In this document: positions 1-7,103 of the stretch, in pieces | Layout: each line of letters begins with the position of its first letter | How positions within the stretch are numbered: position 1 is the first letter of the stretch | Origin: Chaera sp964544355 | GTDB lineage: Bacteria; Patescibacteriota; Saccharimonadia; Saccharimonadales; Saccharimonadaceae | Assembly (NCBI GenBank): GCA_964544355.1 | Contig: CAZJAI010000003.1 | Span: 1-64,000, forward strand | Direction: 5' to 3' | Length of the DNA stretch: 64,000 nt | The notes under the pieces: generated by a model | What the model was told of the DNA's origin: nothing | The model's database searches: none | The model's input: the letters and a program-made list of their open reading frames with translations, nothing else | Position numbers and translations under genes: made by a program

Positions 1-32
1 GGACGCGCTCTAAACAACTGAGCTACACCCGC
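1..32 (-). tRNA. tRNA, 5' part only (cut by window edge)
   Basis: Read on the minus strand, this is the 5' half of a tRNA: acceptor strand GCGGGTG, TA, a D arm GCTC...GAGC with loop AGTTGTTTA, G26, and the first anticodon-stem strand CGTCC. The anticodon loop lies outside the window, so the amino acid cannot be named. Confidence 0.85.
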
Positions 33-163
33 ATGACCTCAAGAATTATAACTAAGAAATTACCAGATTGGCAAGTTGGCTCCAGGGTTAAGAGGGGCGG
101 GGATTTGCTCCATTGGCGGCTCTGCCATTAAAATAGGGCAGGCGGCAAAGGCGGCGCCTGCGC

Positions 164-237
164 GGCGCGTTGGCGGAGAAGTTACGCAGGGGTCTGCAAA
201 ACCTCGTAGACGGGTGCGAATCCCGTACGCGCCTCCA
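164..237 (+). tRNA. tRNA-Cys (GCA)
   Basis: Full cloverleaf. Acceptor GGCGCGT pairs with ACGCGCC. The anticodon stem GGGGT/ACCTC holds loop CTGCAAA with anticodon GCA. The T arm is ACGGG/CCCGT with loop TGCGAAT. The discriminator base is T and the CCA end is encoded. Confidence 0.95.
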
Positions 238-273
238 TTTTGCCGATTGCGGAGGAATGGGTCTAAAAAGAAC

Positions 274-361
274 GGGCGAGTGGCGGAACCGGTATACGCG
301 GCGGACTTAAAATCCGCTGGCTGAATAAGCCTTGTGGGTTCGAGTCCCACCTCGCCCACCA
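274..361 (+). tRNA. tRNA-Leu (TAA)
   Basis: Class II tRNA with a long variable arm (TGGCTGAATAAGCC region). Acceptor GGGCGAG pairs with CTCGCCC, anticodon stem GGA/TCC holds loop CTTAAAA with anticodon TAA, the T stem is GTGGG/CCCAC, and CCA is encoded. It lies 36 bases after tRNA-Cys on the same strand, so the two may be co-transcribed. Confidence 0.95.
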
Positions 362-397
362 GAATTAAACTTTTAGGAATTTTGAATTGAAAAAGCT

Positions 398-868
398 ATG
401 AAAAGAATTCGCGCCGTTGCCGTAATCGTCAATGACGGAAAGGTTTTGCTTATTCATCGCATCAGTCACGGCAGGGAGTATTATGTTTTTCCTGGGGGTG
501 GCGTAGAAAATAAAGAAACCGTTAAGCAGGCGGTTTTGCGCGAAGTCCAAGAGGAAACATCGCTTGAAGTAAAGATAGAAAAATTACTCTATCATCATGT
601 TTACGACGATAACACCGAGCAATTTTTCTATCTCTGCCTCCCAGTTTCCGGTGAGCCAGAACTGGGCGACGGAAACGAAGCGCGAGACATGGAAAAAAAC
701 AACGCGAATTTTTACAATCCAGTATGGTATGAAATAAAAGGCCTGCCGTGGTTACTTTTATACCCCCTTGAAGTCCGCGATTGGTTTATTAAGGATGCGG
801 AAACTAATTTTGAAAGTGTGCCGCGAGAAGCTAGGATAAAAGTATCGAAATTACGGCAATTGTTATAG
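398..868 (+). CDS. Nudix hydrolase
   Basis: A 156-residue Nudix-fold pyrophosphohydrolase that should cleave a nucleoside-diphosphate-linked substrate with a divalent metal. The Nudix box is at about residues 33-57: G-x5-E followed by REVQEETSL. The family consensus REUxEExGU normally has Gly where Ser is seen here. The catalytic REx2EE acidic cluster is kept. The gene starts 36 bases after tRNA-Leu. Its codons are clearly more AT-rich than those of the neighbouring operons, which suggests it is a more recent arrival. The substrate cannot be inferred. Confidence 0.88.
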   Translation: MKRIRAVAVIVNDGKVLLIHRISHGREYYVFPGGGVENKETVKQAVLREVQEETSLEVKIEKLLYHHVYDDNTEQFFYLCLPVSGEPELGDGNEARDMEKNNANFYNPVWYEIKGLPWLLLYPLEVRDWFIKDAETNFESVPREARIKVSKLRQLL

Positions 869-996
869 TTGGCGGCAAAAAGTTTTAGCCTATCGCTAGA
901 GTGCGGCGGCGGTCAGTTCTGCTCAAAAAATATTCAAGCAGAGCCGCATAGTTCCACCAACCCTCCCTTAAAGGAGCATTTTTCTTGAAAACGCGC

Positions 997-1037
997 TTGA
1001 CATATTTATGTAAGTACCTTAAGTTATTAGTAACTTA
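997..1037 (+). promoter_or_regulatory. promoter and palindromic operator for the MarR-ABC operon
   Basis: TTGACA (997-1002) is followed after 17 bases by a weak -10-like TAAGTT (1020-1025). The -10 region is part of a perfect inverted repeat, TAAGTTA-TTAG-TAACTTA (1020-1037), ending one base before the ATG at 1039. Short palindromes over the -10 are typical MarR-family operators, so autorepression is a reasonable inference. Confidence 0.5.
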
Positions 1038-1038
1038 T

Positions 1039-1512
1039 ATGAACAAATCTCAACGCGAACGAAATCTGGAGCGGATATTAGAAAGTATCCACGCCATTAA
1101 AAGGGTAATGTCGGCGCGCCACGATTCGGCGGAGAGGCCCGCCTGCCATGGCCGCGCCCATACGCCGATCACGCCGGCCCAGTGGGAGGCGCTGGCGACT
1201 GTATTGAAAAAAGGCAGCCTGAGCGTGGGCGAGCTGGCCAGGGCACTAGGCGTCAGCAGCAGCGCCGCTACCCAGTTGGTTGACGAGTTGGTGCAAAAGG
1301 GTTATTTGCTGAGGCGGGAATCCGCGGATGATCGCCGGGTGCAGACGCTTAGCCTGAACGAGCGCAGCCGGACTGAATTCGCCAGCGTGCGTGCCGAGTT
1401 CGCCGGACACTTCGCCCGGCTGTTTCAAGGACTAAACGACGACGAACTGGCACAGTACGCCAGATTAAGCCAAAAGGTAGCCGAAAGCGCGCTGGAGAGC
1501 AGAAATGATTAA
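1039..1512 (+). CDS. MarR-family transcriptional regulator
   Basis: A 157-residue winged-helix repressor. The recognition region is LSVGELARALGVSSSAATQLVDELVQKGYL, split here as helix 2 (LSVGELARALG) and helix 3 (SSSAATQLVDELV), followed by a wing around RRESADDRRVQTLSL. The basic, acidic DDRR wing motif is typical of MarR. It overlaps the ABC ATPase gene by 8 bases, so it is probably the operon's own repressor, released by the exporter's substrate. Start choice is uncertain: a TTG at 985 has a good AAGGAG 8 bases upstream, but the segment between 985 and 1039 contains TTGACA and a perfect palindrome and looks like promoter DNA, so the ATG at 1039 is preferred. Confidence 0.85.
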   Translation: MNKSQRERNLERILESIHAIKRVMSARHDSAERPACHGRAHTPITPAQWEALATVLKKGSLSVGELARALGVSSSAATQLVDELVQKGYLLRRESADDRRVQTLSLNERSRTEFASVRAEFAGHFARLFQGLNDDELAQYARLSQKVAESALESRND

Positions 1513-2293
1513 AGCTACTAATCTTGTTAAGCGATTCGGAAAGATCACCGCCGTTGACGGCATATCGTTTGAGGTTAAAAAGGGAGAGATTTTCGCTTTC
1601 CTGGGGCCTAACGGAGCGGGCAAATCCACCACCATTAAAATGCTGACCACGTTGCTTCAGCCCAGCGGCGGCAGTATCGAGCTGGACGGCATCGATCCGG
1701 TGCTGCGTCCCGAGCTGGCCCGGCGTTCTTTCGGCATAGTTTTTCAGGATCCCAGTCTGGACGACGATTTAACCGCCTGGGAAAACATGCAGATTCACGG
1801 CGTGCTGTACGACGTGCCCTCCGTTGAGCTGAATCGCCGCGGCGAGCAGCTTTTAAGGTTCGTAGATTTGTGGGATCGCCGTCGCAGCCTGGTTAAACAG
1901 TTTTCCGGCGGCATGAAACGTCGCCTGGAGATTGCCCGCGGCCTGCTGCATCATCCCAAAATCATTTTCCTGGACGAACCCACCCTGGGTCTGGACCCGC
2001 AAACCAGAAACCATATGTGGGCTTATTTGAAAAAATTAAACAAAAGTGAAGGCACCACCCTGTTTTTTACCACCCACTACATGGACGAGGCGGAGCGGAT
2101 CGCCCGGCGCATAGCGGTAATTGATCACGGCAAGCTTATTGCCCTGGGCAGTGCCGCCCAGTTGAAAAAACAAACCAAAACCGCCAGCCTGGAAAATGCT
2201 TTTTTGGCGCTGACCGGACGCTCCATCAGGGAGGAATCGGCCGATCCGGCGGCTTTCATGCGAGCGGCGCGCGGGGGAGGCTGGAGGCATTGA
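1505..2293 (+). CDS. ABC exporter ATP-binding protein (DrrA/CcmA type)
   Basis: A 262-residue nucleotide-binding subunit of an ABC-2 type exporter. Walker A is GPNGAGKST near residue 35, the Q loop follows at VFQDPSLDDDLTAWEN, the signature is FSGGMKRRLEIARG, Walker B is IIFLDEPTLGLD and the switch His is in TTHYMDEAE. The Q-loop sequence with LDDDLT and the short C-terminal tail match the daunorubicin-resistance (DrrA) subgroup. It is translationally coupled to marR and abuts the permease gene. The substrate is unknown, but drug or lipid export is usual for the family. Confidence 0.93.
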   Translation: MIKATNLVKRFGKITAVDGISFEVKKGEIFAFLGPNGAGKSTTIKMLTTLLQPSGGSIELDGIDPVLRPELARRSFGIVFQDPSLDDDLTAWENMQIHGVLYDVPSVELNRRGEQLLRFVDLWDRRRSLVKQFSGGMKRRLEIARGLLHHPKIIFLDEPTLGLDPQTRNHMWAYLKKLNKSEGTTLFFTTHYMDEAERIARRIAVIDHGKLIALGSAAQLKKQTKTASLENAFLALTGRSIREESADPAAFMRAARGGGWRH

Positions 2294-2294
2294 T

Positions 2295-3041
2295 ATGCGT
2301 AAAATCTATTACCTTTGGCTGAGGCAGATTAAAAAATATTTTCGTTCGCGCTCCCGAATGCTGGGTTCGCTAGGGCAGCCGCTGTTTTTCCTGCTGGCTT
2401 TGGGTTACGGTTTCGGCTCGATTTATCAACAGGCGGGGCAGGGCAATTACCTTAATTTCTTAGCTCCCGGGGTTATTGGCATGAGCATTATTTTTACGGC
2501 TATATTTTCGGGCATTGAAGTAATTTGGGACCGTCAGTTCGGGTTCTTGAAAGAAACCCTGGTGGCGCCGGTGCCGCGCTTGCACATTATGATAGGACGT
2601 ACCCTGGGCGGGGCCACGGTGGCTACCATACAGGGGGTGATAGTCATGTTCATCGCCATACCGTTCGGCTTTCATCCGGTTAACTGGTGGCTGGTGCTGC
2701 CGGCGGTGGGCGTGATGTTTTTAGTGGCCCTTTTGTTCACCTCGCTAGGCACTATGGTAGCTTCGCTGCTGGATGACATGCAGGGCTTTCAGTTGATTAT
2801 GAATTTTTTGGTGATGCCGCTGTTTTTCCTTTCCGGAGCGCTGTTCCCGCTGCAGGGCTTGCCGGTGGTGCTGGCCTTTTTGGCCCGGATAGACCCGCTG
2901 TCTTACGGCATAGACGCCTTGCGCGTTTTACTGATAGACGCCGGACACTACGGTTTGGGGACGGATCTGATAGTACTGAGCGCGATAACCTTGGCATTCG
3001 TATGGTTGGGGGCTTTCTTCTTCAGGCGGATTCAGACTTGA
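2295..3041 (+). CDS. ABC-2 type exporter permease (DrrB type)
   Basis: A 248-residue inner-membrane protein with about six hydrophobic segments: residues 26-41, 54-74, 100-125, 135-155, 165-190 and 220-240. It carries the ABC-2 pattern of a long first loop with the FGFLKETLVAPVPR coupling segment and an FLSGALFPLQGLP motif before the penultimate helix. It begins one base after the ATPase stop, so the two form a dimeric half-transporter pair. Third gene of the marR-ABC operon. Confidence 0.92.
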   Translation: MRKIYYLWLRQIKKYFRSRSRMLGSLGQPLFFLLALGYGFGSIYQQAGQGNYLNFLAPGVIGMSIIFTAIFSGIEVIWDRQFGFLKETLVAPVPRLHIMIGRTLGGATVATIQGVIVMFIAIPFGFHPVNWWLVLPAVGVMFLVALLFTSLGTMVASLLDDMQGFQLIMNFLVMPLFFLSGALFPLQGLPVVLAFLARIDPLSYGIDALRVLLIDAGHYGLGTDLIVLSAITLAFVWLGAFFFRRIQT

Positions 3042-3094
3042 TCCGGCCGCGCCGGCCGAAAAAACAGGGCTATATACAATTCGGATAAACCGAT

Positions 3095-3100
3095 TATAAT
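3095..3100 (+). promoter_or_regulatory. -10 box for lemA operon
   Basis: TATAAT 45 bases upstream of the lemA ATG. This transcript has a normal leader with a TAAGGAG ribosome-binding site at 3134-3140, unlike the leaderless arrangement at many other genes in the window. No convincing -35 is seen. Confidence 0.5.
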
Positions 3101-3144
3101 TAAGCCATAGTTCGAAGACAGTCAAACTAAACTAAGGAGTAAAA

Positions 3145-3702
3145 ATGGTCTGGGTATACGTATTAATAGGCTTGGCAGTGCTGCTGGTGGTGTTCTTGTG
3201 GGCTACCTACAACGGCATGATGACAGCTAGAGTTCGGGTGGAAGAAGCCTGGAGCGATATCACCGTTCAGCTGAAGCGGCGTCTCGATTTGATACCTAAC
3301 CTGGTTAATTCGGTCAAGGGCTATGCCGCGCACGAAAAGCAGGTTTTCGAAGATGTTACCAAGGCGCGGGCTAACGCTCTGAACGCCCAGGGCGTGGCCG
3401 AGACGGCCAAGGCCGAAAACATGTTTGAACAGGCTCTGAAAAGCTTGTTCGCCGTGGCTGAGAATTATCCGCAACTAAGAGCTACCGAAAACTTCCAGCA
3501 GCTGCAAGAAGAGCTAGTTGACACCGAGGATAAAATCCAGGCCGCCAGGCGGTTTTATAACGGCGGGGTGCGCGACTACAACACTCGCTTAAAGGTTTTT
3601 CCCAACAATCTTGTAGTAGGAATGTTCGGCTTTAAGGAACGCGAATTCTTCGAAACGGACGATCTGGCCGCCGCTCAGCAACCGGTGGACGTGAAGTTTT
3701 AA
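3145..3702 (+). CDS. lemA: LemA family membrane protein
   Basis: A 185-residue protein with one N-terminal transmembrane helix (about residues 4-22) and a long helical outside domain. Typical LemA features are YNGMMTARVRVEEAWSDI, the RRLDLIPNLVNSVKGYA segment, LRATENFQQLQEEL and the C-terminal RRFYNGGVRDYN plus FPNNLVVGMFGF. The function of LemA is not settled; it is often found beside HtpX-type proteases, as here, with htpX two genes downstream. Strong SD AAGGAG 5 bases before the ATG. Confidence 0.93.
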   Translation: MVWVYVLIGLAVLLVVFLWATYNGMMTARVRVEEAWSDITVQLKRRLDLIPNLVNSVKGYAAHEKQVFEDVTKARANALNAQGVAETAKAENMFEQALKSLFAVAENYPQLRATENFQQLQEELVDTEDKIQAARRFYNGGVRDYNTRLKVFPNNLVVGMFGFKEREFFETDDLAAAQQPVDVKF

Positions 3703-3740
3703 AAGTTTCAAAAATCCTTCATTAGGAAAAATAACAACAT

Positions 3741-5159
3741 ATGATCTTGCCGAACTGGCCGGTGGCGGCTTTTGTTGATGGGTTATCTTATTTTGCCCAG
3801 GCGGGCGGCGGCGGCTCCAGTAGTTCGAACGGTGGCGGAGTCTTATTTTTGTTGGGCCTGATAGGCTACGCCCCGATGCATCTGGCAGGGCATTTGATCC
3901 GCAAGTTTAAGAAAAACGAAACCAACTGGGCGGGTGTCCAGGTTATAGGGTGGATTATCGCTGCGGTTTACGCGTCTTTATGGCTCTTTTTAGCCGCTAG
4001 AGCTTTTAGCTGGATACCTTTGGTAATTGCCGTGGGTGCTCCGCTGGGTATGGGGGCGGGACTGTACAGGTGGTTTAGTATTTTTTGGCGGTCCCGAAAA
4101 ACCACCCAAACTTTGCAGGCCGCGGCTGTTCAGGACCCATCCTGGAGCGAAACCAGCTTACTGGAAAGAGCTAAAGAAGTTTTTGTTCGCTATCAACAGG
4201 ATTGGTCCAGCTACAACACTGAGGCCATGAAAGCTTATATGACCCCCCGTTACCAGTATCACGCCAGTTTGATGGTTTACGCCATGTATCTGGCAGCCCG
4301 GCGCAACCTGATGAGTGATGTGACGGTGGAAGAAGTTATGATCGTTGACGCCGTGGACGATGTCGACAACTCTAAAGATCGCATTAACGTGGCGGTTAGG
4401 GCTAAAGCCAAAAACGTTTTAATGGATACCAGAGACAACTCGATTCTCTATACCATAGATAAGCCTTTCGAAGAAATTTGGTATTTCCAACGCTTAGGCG
4501 ATAAATGGATGCTGGACGGCATCACTCCCTCTACCGCCAGCCAGTTGATGAAAGACAACTCCATAGTGGATTTCGCCGCCAGCCAGGGATTTTACTACAG
4601 CCTGGACTGGGGCCGCCTGCTGCTGCCCCGCCGCAGCCAGCTGTTCGGGAATGGAAGGTTCCAATATTCGGATATCAACAATCACACTATCGGCATGTAC
4701 AAAAACTGTCTGGTACAGATTTATACCTACATTCCCGACATTCGTTACTACAAAAACAGAAGCAGCTTTGCCAAGGCCGATTCCGACGGCTACATTATCG
4801 CCCAAGCCGCGCTGCCTAAAACCTACGGCAACATTTTTGTCAGGCGCAAAAAGGGCTGGTGGAAGCGCCCGCCGATGCCTGGTCTCAAAGATATGCTCAA
4901 GATTACCTTGGAATGGCGCGAATTCAACGATAAGTACGACGTTTACGCCAGCGACGCCGAAAAAGTTACCAGCCTGGAGCTGCTGAACCCGCTTTTTATG
5001 GAAAAGCTGGAGGCCCTTCCCTTTGAAGTTAACATCGAAGTGGCCGACAACATGGTTTATCTGTTCGCCGAGGCCAGCGCCACGTCAAAGGTTAAGCCGT
5101 CGCCGTATCCGGTGATGATGGATATTCTCAAAGAAGCTTTCGCCGAGATGAAGCTGTAA
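3741..5159 (+). CDS. membrane protein with Tim44-like and DUF3137-like regions
   Basis: A 472-residue protein. A Gly/Ser-rich N-terminal stretch (residues 23-32) precedes a transmembrane helix at 33-50 and two more at about 70-110. Residues 130-280 look like a Tim44/NTF2-type domain, with YQQDWSSYNTEAMKAYMTPRY and FEEIWYFQRLGDKWMLDGI. Residues 300-470 resemble DUF3137: ITLEWREFNDKYDVYASDAE and LLNPLFMEKLEAL. Domain names are recognised by eye and not searched. It lies between lemA and htpX, 38 bases after lemA, and probably works with them at the membrane; its biochemical role is unknown. Confidence 0.75.
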   Translation: MILPNWPVAAFVDGLSYFAQAGGGGSSSSNGGGVLFLLGLIGYAPMHLAGHLIRKFKKNETNWAGVQVIGWIIAAVYASLWLFLAARAFSWIPLVIAVGAPLGMGAGLYRWFSIFWRSRKTTQTLQAAAVQDPSWSETSLLERAKEVFVRYQQDWSSYNTEAMKAYMTPRYQYHASLMVYAMYLAARRNLMSDVTVEEVMIVDAVDDVDNSKDRINVAVRAKAKNVLMDTRDNSILYTIDKPFEEIWYFQRLGDKWMLDGITPSTASQLMKDNSIVDFAASQGFYYSLDWGRLLLPRRSQLFGNGRFQYSDINNHTIGMYKNCLVQIYTYIPDIRYYKNRSSFAKADSDGYIIAQAALPKTYGNIFVRRKKGWWKRPPMPGLKDMLKITLEWREFNDKYDVYASDAEKVTSLELLNPLFMEKLEALPFEVNIEVADNMVYLFAEASATSKVKPSPYPVMMDILKEAFAEMKL

Positions 5160-5166
5160 GCCGGCT

Positions 5167-5196
5167 TTGTCAATAACCGGTCTGAACAGTTATAAT
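5167..5196 (+). promoter_or_regulatory. htpX promoter, leaderless type
   Basis: TTGTCA (5167-5172), an 18-base spacer and a perfect TATAAT (5191-5196). The ATG of htpX is 8 bases after the -10, so transcription should start at or next to the start codon. There is no Shine-Dalgarno sequence. Confidence 0.7.
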
Positions 5197-5204
5197 TCTT
5201 AATC

Positions 5205-6080
5205 ATGTACAGCGCCATATCAGCTAATAAACGCAACACCTTTCTTATTATGGCCTTGTTCGTGGCAATTATTACCGGCCTGGGCTGGATAGGCGGCCGG
5301 CTTTACGGCAACTCCAGCTGGGTGGTCTGGGCGTTGGTTTTTGGTTTGGTTTACGCTTTAATCCAGTACTTTATAGCCGACAAAATCGCTCTGGCGGTTA
5401 ATGGCGCCAAGCCGGTAACTAAACGGGACAACCCCAGACTTTACCGCACGGTGGAGAATCTGAGCATCGCTACCGGCATGCCGATGCCCAGGGTTTACGT
5501 GATTGATGATCCGGCGCCCAATGCCTTCGCTACCGGTCGCAATCCGGCCCGGGCTTCGGTGGCGGCTACTACCGGGTTGCTTGACATTATGGACAACGAC
5601 GAGCTTGAGGCCGTGATGGCTCACGAGTTAGGACACGTTAAGAACTACGATATACGGGTGATGATGATCGTCTTCGGTCTGGTCAGCGCCATTGGTTTGA
5701 TCGCCGACGGGCTACTGCGAATCGGCTGGTTCGGCGGCAACGACAACCGTCAGGTTCCACCCGCCCTGTTCATTATCGGCATCGTCGCCATTGTGCTGGC
5801 TCCGGTAGCGGCCATGCTGGTACAGCTGGCCGTGTCGCGCCAAAGGGAATACCTGGCTGACGCTACCGGCGCCATAACCACCCGCTACCCGGAAGCCCTG
5901 GCCAGCGCTCTGTCCAAAATCGCTTCGGCCGGGTCAGCCGTGCGGCGGCAAAACAGCTCCACTGCTCACTTGTTTTTCGCTAATCCCCTTAAGGGTAGTT
6001 TTCTGGCCGGCCTGTTTAGCACGCATCCGCCGGTAGAGAAGCGCATCGCTCGGCTGCGTGAAATGTCGGAGAAGCTGTAA
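5205..6080 (+). CDS. htpX: HtpX-type M48 zinc metalloprotease
   Basis: A 291-residue integral membrane protease that should degrade damaged or misfolded membrane proteins on the cytoplasmic side. Two N-terminal helices (about residues 13-35 and 40-60) are followed by the zinc site HELGH in EAVMAHELGHVKNYD, two further helices (about 145-165 and 185-205), and the third zinc ligand region REYLADATGA. The ATHPPVEKRIARL C-terminus is typical (here STHPPVEKRI). Length equals E. coli HtpX. It has its own leaderless promoter, although it lies in line with lemA. Confidence 0.95.
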   Translation: MYSAISANKRNTFLIMALFVAIITGLGWIGGRLYGNSSWVVWALVFGLVYALIQYFIADKIALAVNGAKPVTKRDNPRLYRTVENLSIATGMPMPRVYVIDDPAPNAFATGRNPARASVAATTGLLDIMDNDELEAVMAHELGHVKNYDIRVMMIVFGLVSAIGLIADGLLRIGWFGGNDNRQVPPALFIIGIVAIVLAPVAAMLVQLAVSRQREYLADATGAITTRYPEALASALSKIASAGSAVRRQNSSTAHLFFANPLKGSFLAGLFSTHPPVEKRIARLREMSEKL

Positions 6081-6094
6081 ATCAGTTCCCGTCT

Positions 6095-7093
6095 ATGACC
6101 AAAAAAACCGCCGGGCCTAAAAACCGCTACAGCCCGCCGGTCCGCGCAATTCAGTCGGTGCTGGCAGGTCCGCCGACTAAAATCTGGCGGTCGCTGGCCC
6201 GCGGCAGACAGGCGTCGCCGATTAAAAGTTTTAAGCTTAGCCCGGGTATACGCTCCAGTGGTGAGTCTGCCCGCCCGCCCAAACTGCCAGGAAGCACCCG
6301 GCTGCTGCTGGAATCGGCGGTATTTTTCAAGCGGCATTTTAAGCTGTTCGGCGGTTTGAGTGCGATTTATGTTTTGGCGCAGTGGCTGGTTAGGGGCGTA
6401 CCGCAGCCTTCTTTGGCGCCGGATGTCACGAGCCAGAGTCCAGCCTCCGTGGCCGCCGGGACCTTGGGAGGCCTACTTAACCCGCCGCTTAGCGACCTGC
6501 AGCAGTTTTTAAGCAGTTTTCTTATCTTGCTTTTCGCCATGTCTTTGATTTGGGCCGCCCGGTACGCGACGGCCGGTAAAAAAGTCACCGTCCGCCAGGC
6601 TCTGTATAACTCCCCGCGGCCGCTGGTGCCTGTTATTCTGATAATAATAGTGATGACCCTACAGGCCTTGCCATCTCTGCTGGGGTTGTTGATTTTAAGT
6701 TACACCTTAGGTCAGTCGGGGGGCTTGAGCGGCGTCGAGGCCATGATGTTCGCCCTGGCCGCCGGCCTGTTGATTATTCTGAGCGTTTATTTTCTTTTGC
6801 AGTCTTTTATGGCGCTGGTGATCGCCACTTTGCCAAACACCTATCCGGTGGCGGCACTCAAAGAAGCCCGCCGGCTGGTTATGGGCCGGCGGCTGATAAT
6901 GCTGCTCAGGCTACTGGCGGCGGCGGCCTGGTTCGCGGCTCTCTGGCTGGCGGTGGCTTTTTCTTTGTGGCTGCTCGATTACAAGTTTGGCTGGGTGTCG
7001 CCGGTCACTTCGGTGTTGCTGGGAGTGATTGACGGATTGGGCTTAAGCCTGGCCACGATTTATTTTTACAAACTGTATCGCCGTCTGATTTAA
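6095..7093 (+). CDS. multi-pass membrane protein, unknown function
   Basis: A 332-residue protein. The first 80 residues are basic and proline-rich and presumably cytoplasmic; about five to six hydrophobic segments follow (residues 88-105, 145-165, 185-215, 225-255, 270-295, 300-325). The layout recalls the broad group of bacterial membrane proteins with a conserved LxEARRLVxGR turn (here LKEARRLVMGRRLIML). It starts 14 bases after htpX and ends 10 bases before ligA, so it belongs to a continuous transcription unit. No catalytic motif is visible. Confidence 0.6.
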   Translation: MTKKTAGPKNRYSPPVRAIQSVLAGPPTKIWRSLARGRQASPIKSFKLSPGIRSSGESARPPKLPGSTRLLLESAVFFKRHFKLFGGLSAIYVLAQWLVRGVPQPSLAPDVTSQSPASVAAGTLGGLLNPPLSDLQQFLSSFLILLFAMSLIWAARYATAGKKVTVRQALYNSPRPLVPVILIIIVMTLQALPSLLGLLILSYTLGQSGGLSGVEAMMFALAAGLLIILSVYFLLQSFMALVIATLPNTYPVAALKEARRLVMGRRLIMLLRLLAAAAWFAALWLAVAFSLWLLDYKFGWVSPVTSVLLGVIDGLGLSLATIYFYKLYRRLI

Positions 7094-7103
7094 AATAAAT
7101 GTC

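Noticed and set aside
60..359. Open frames across the tRNA-Cys and tRNA-Leu genes
   Set aside because: They cover tRNA genes on both strands and have no protein signature.
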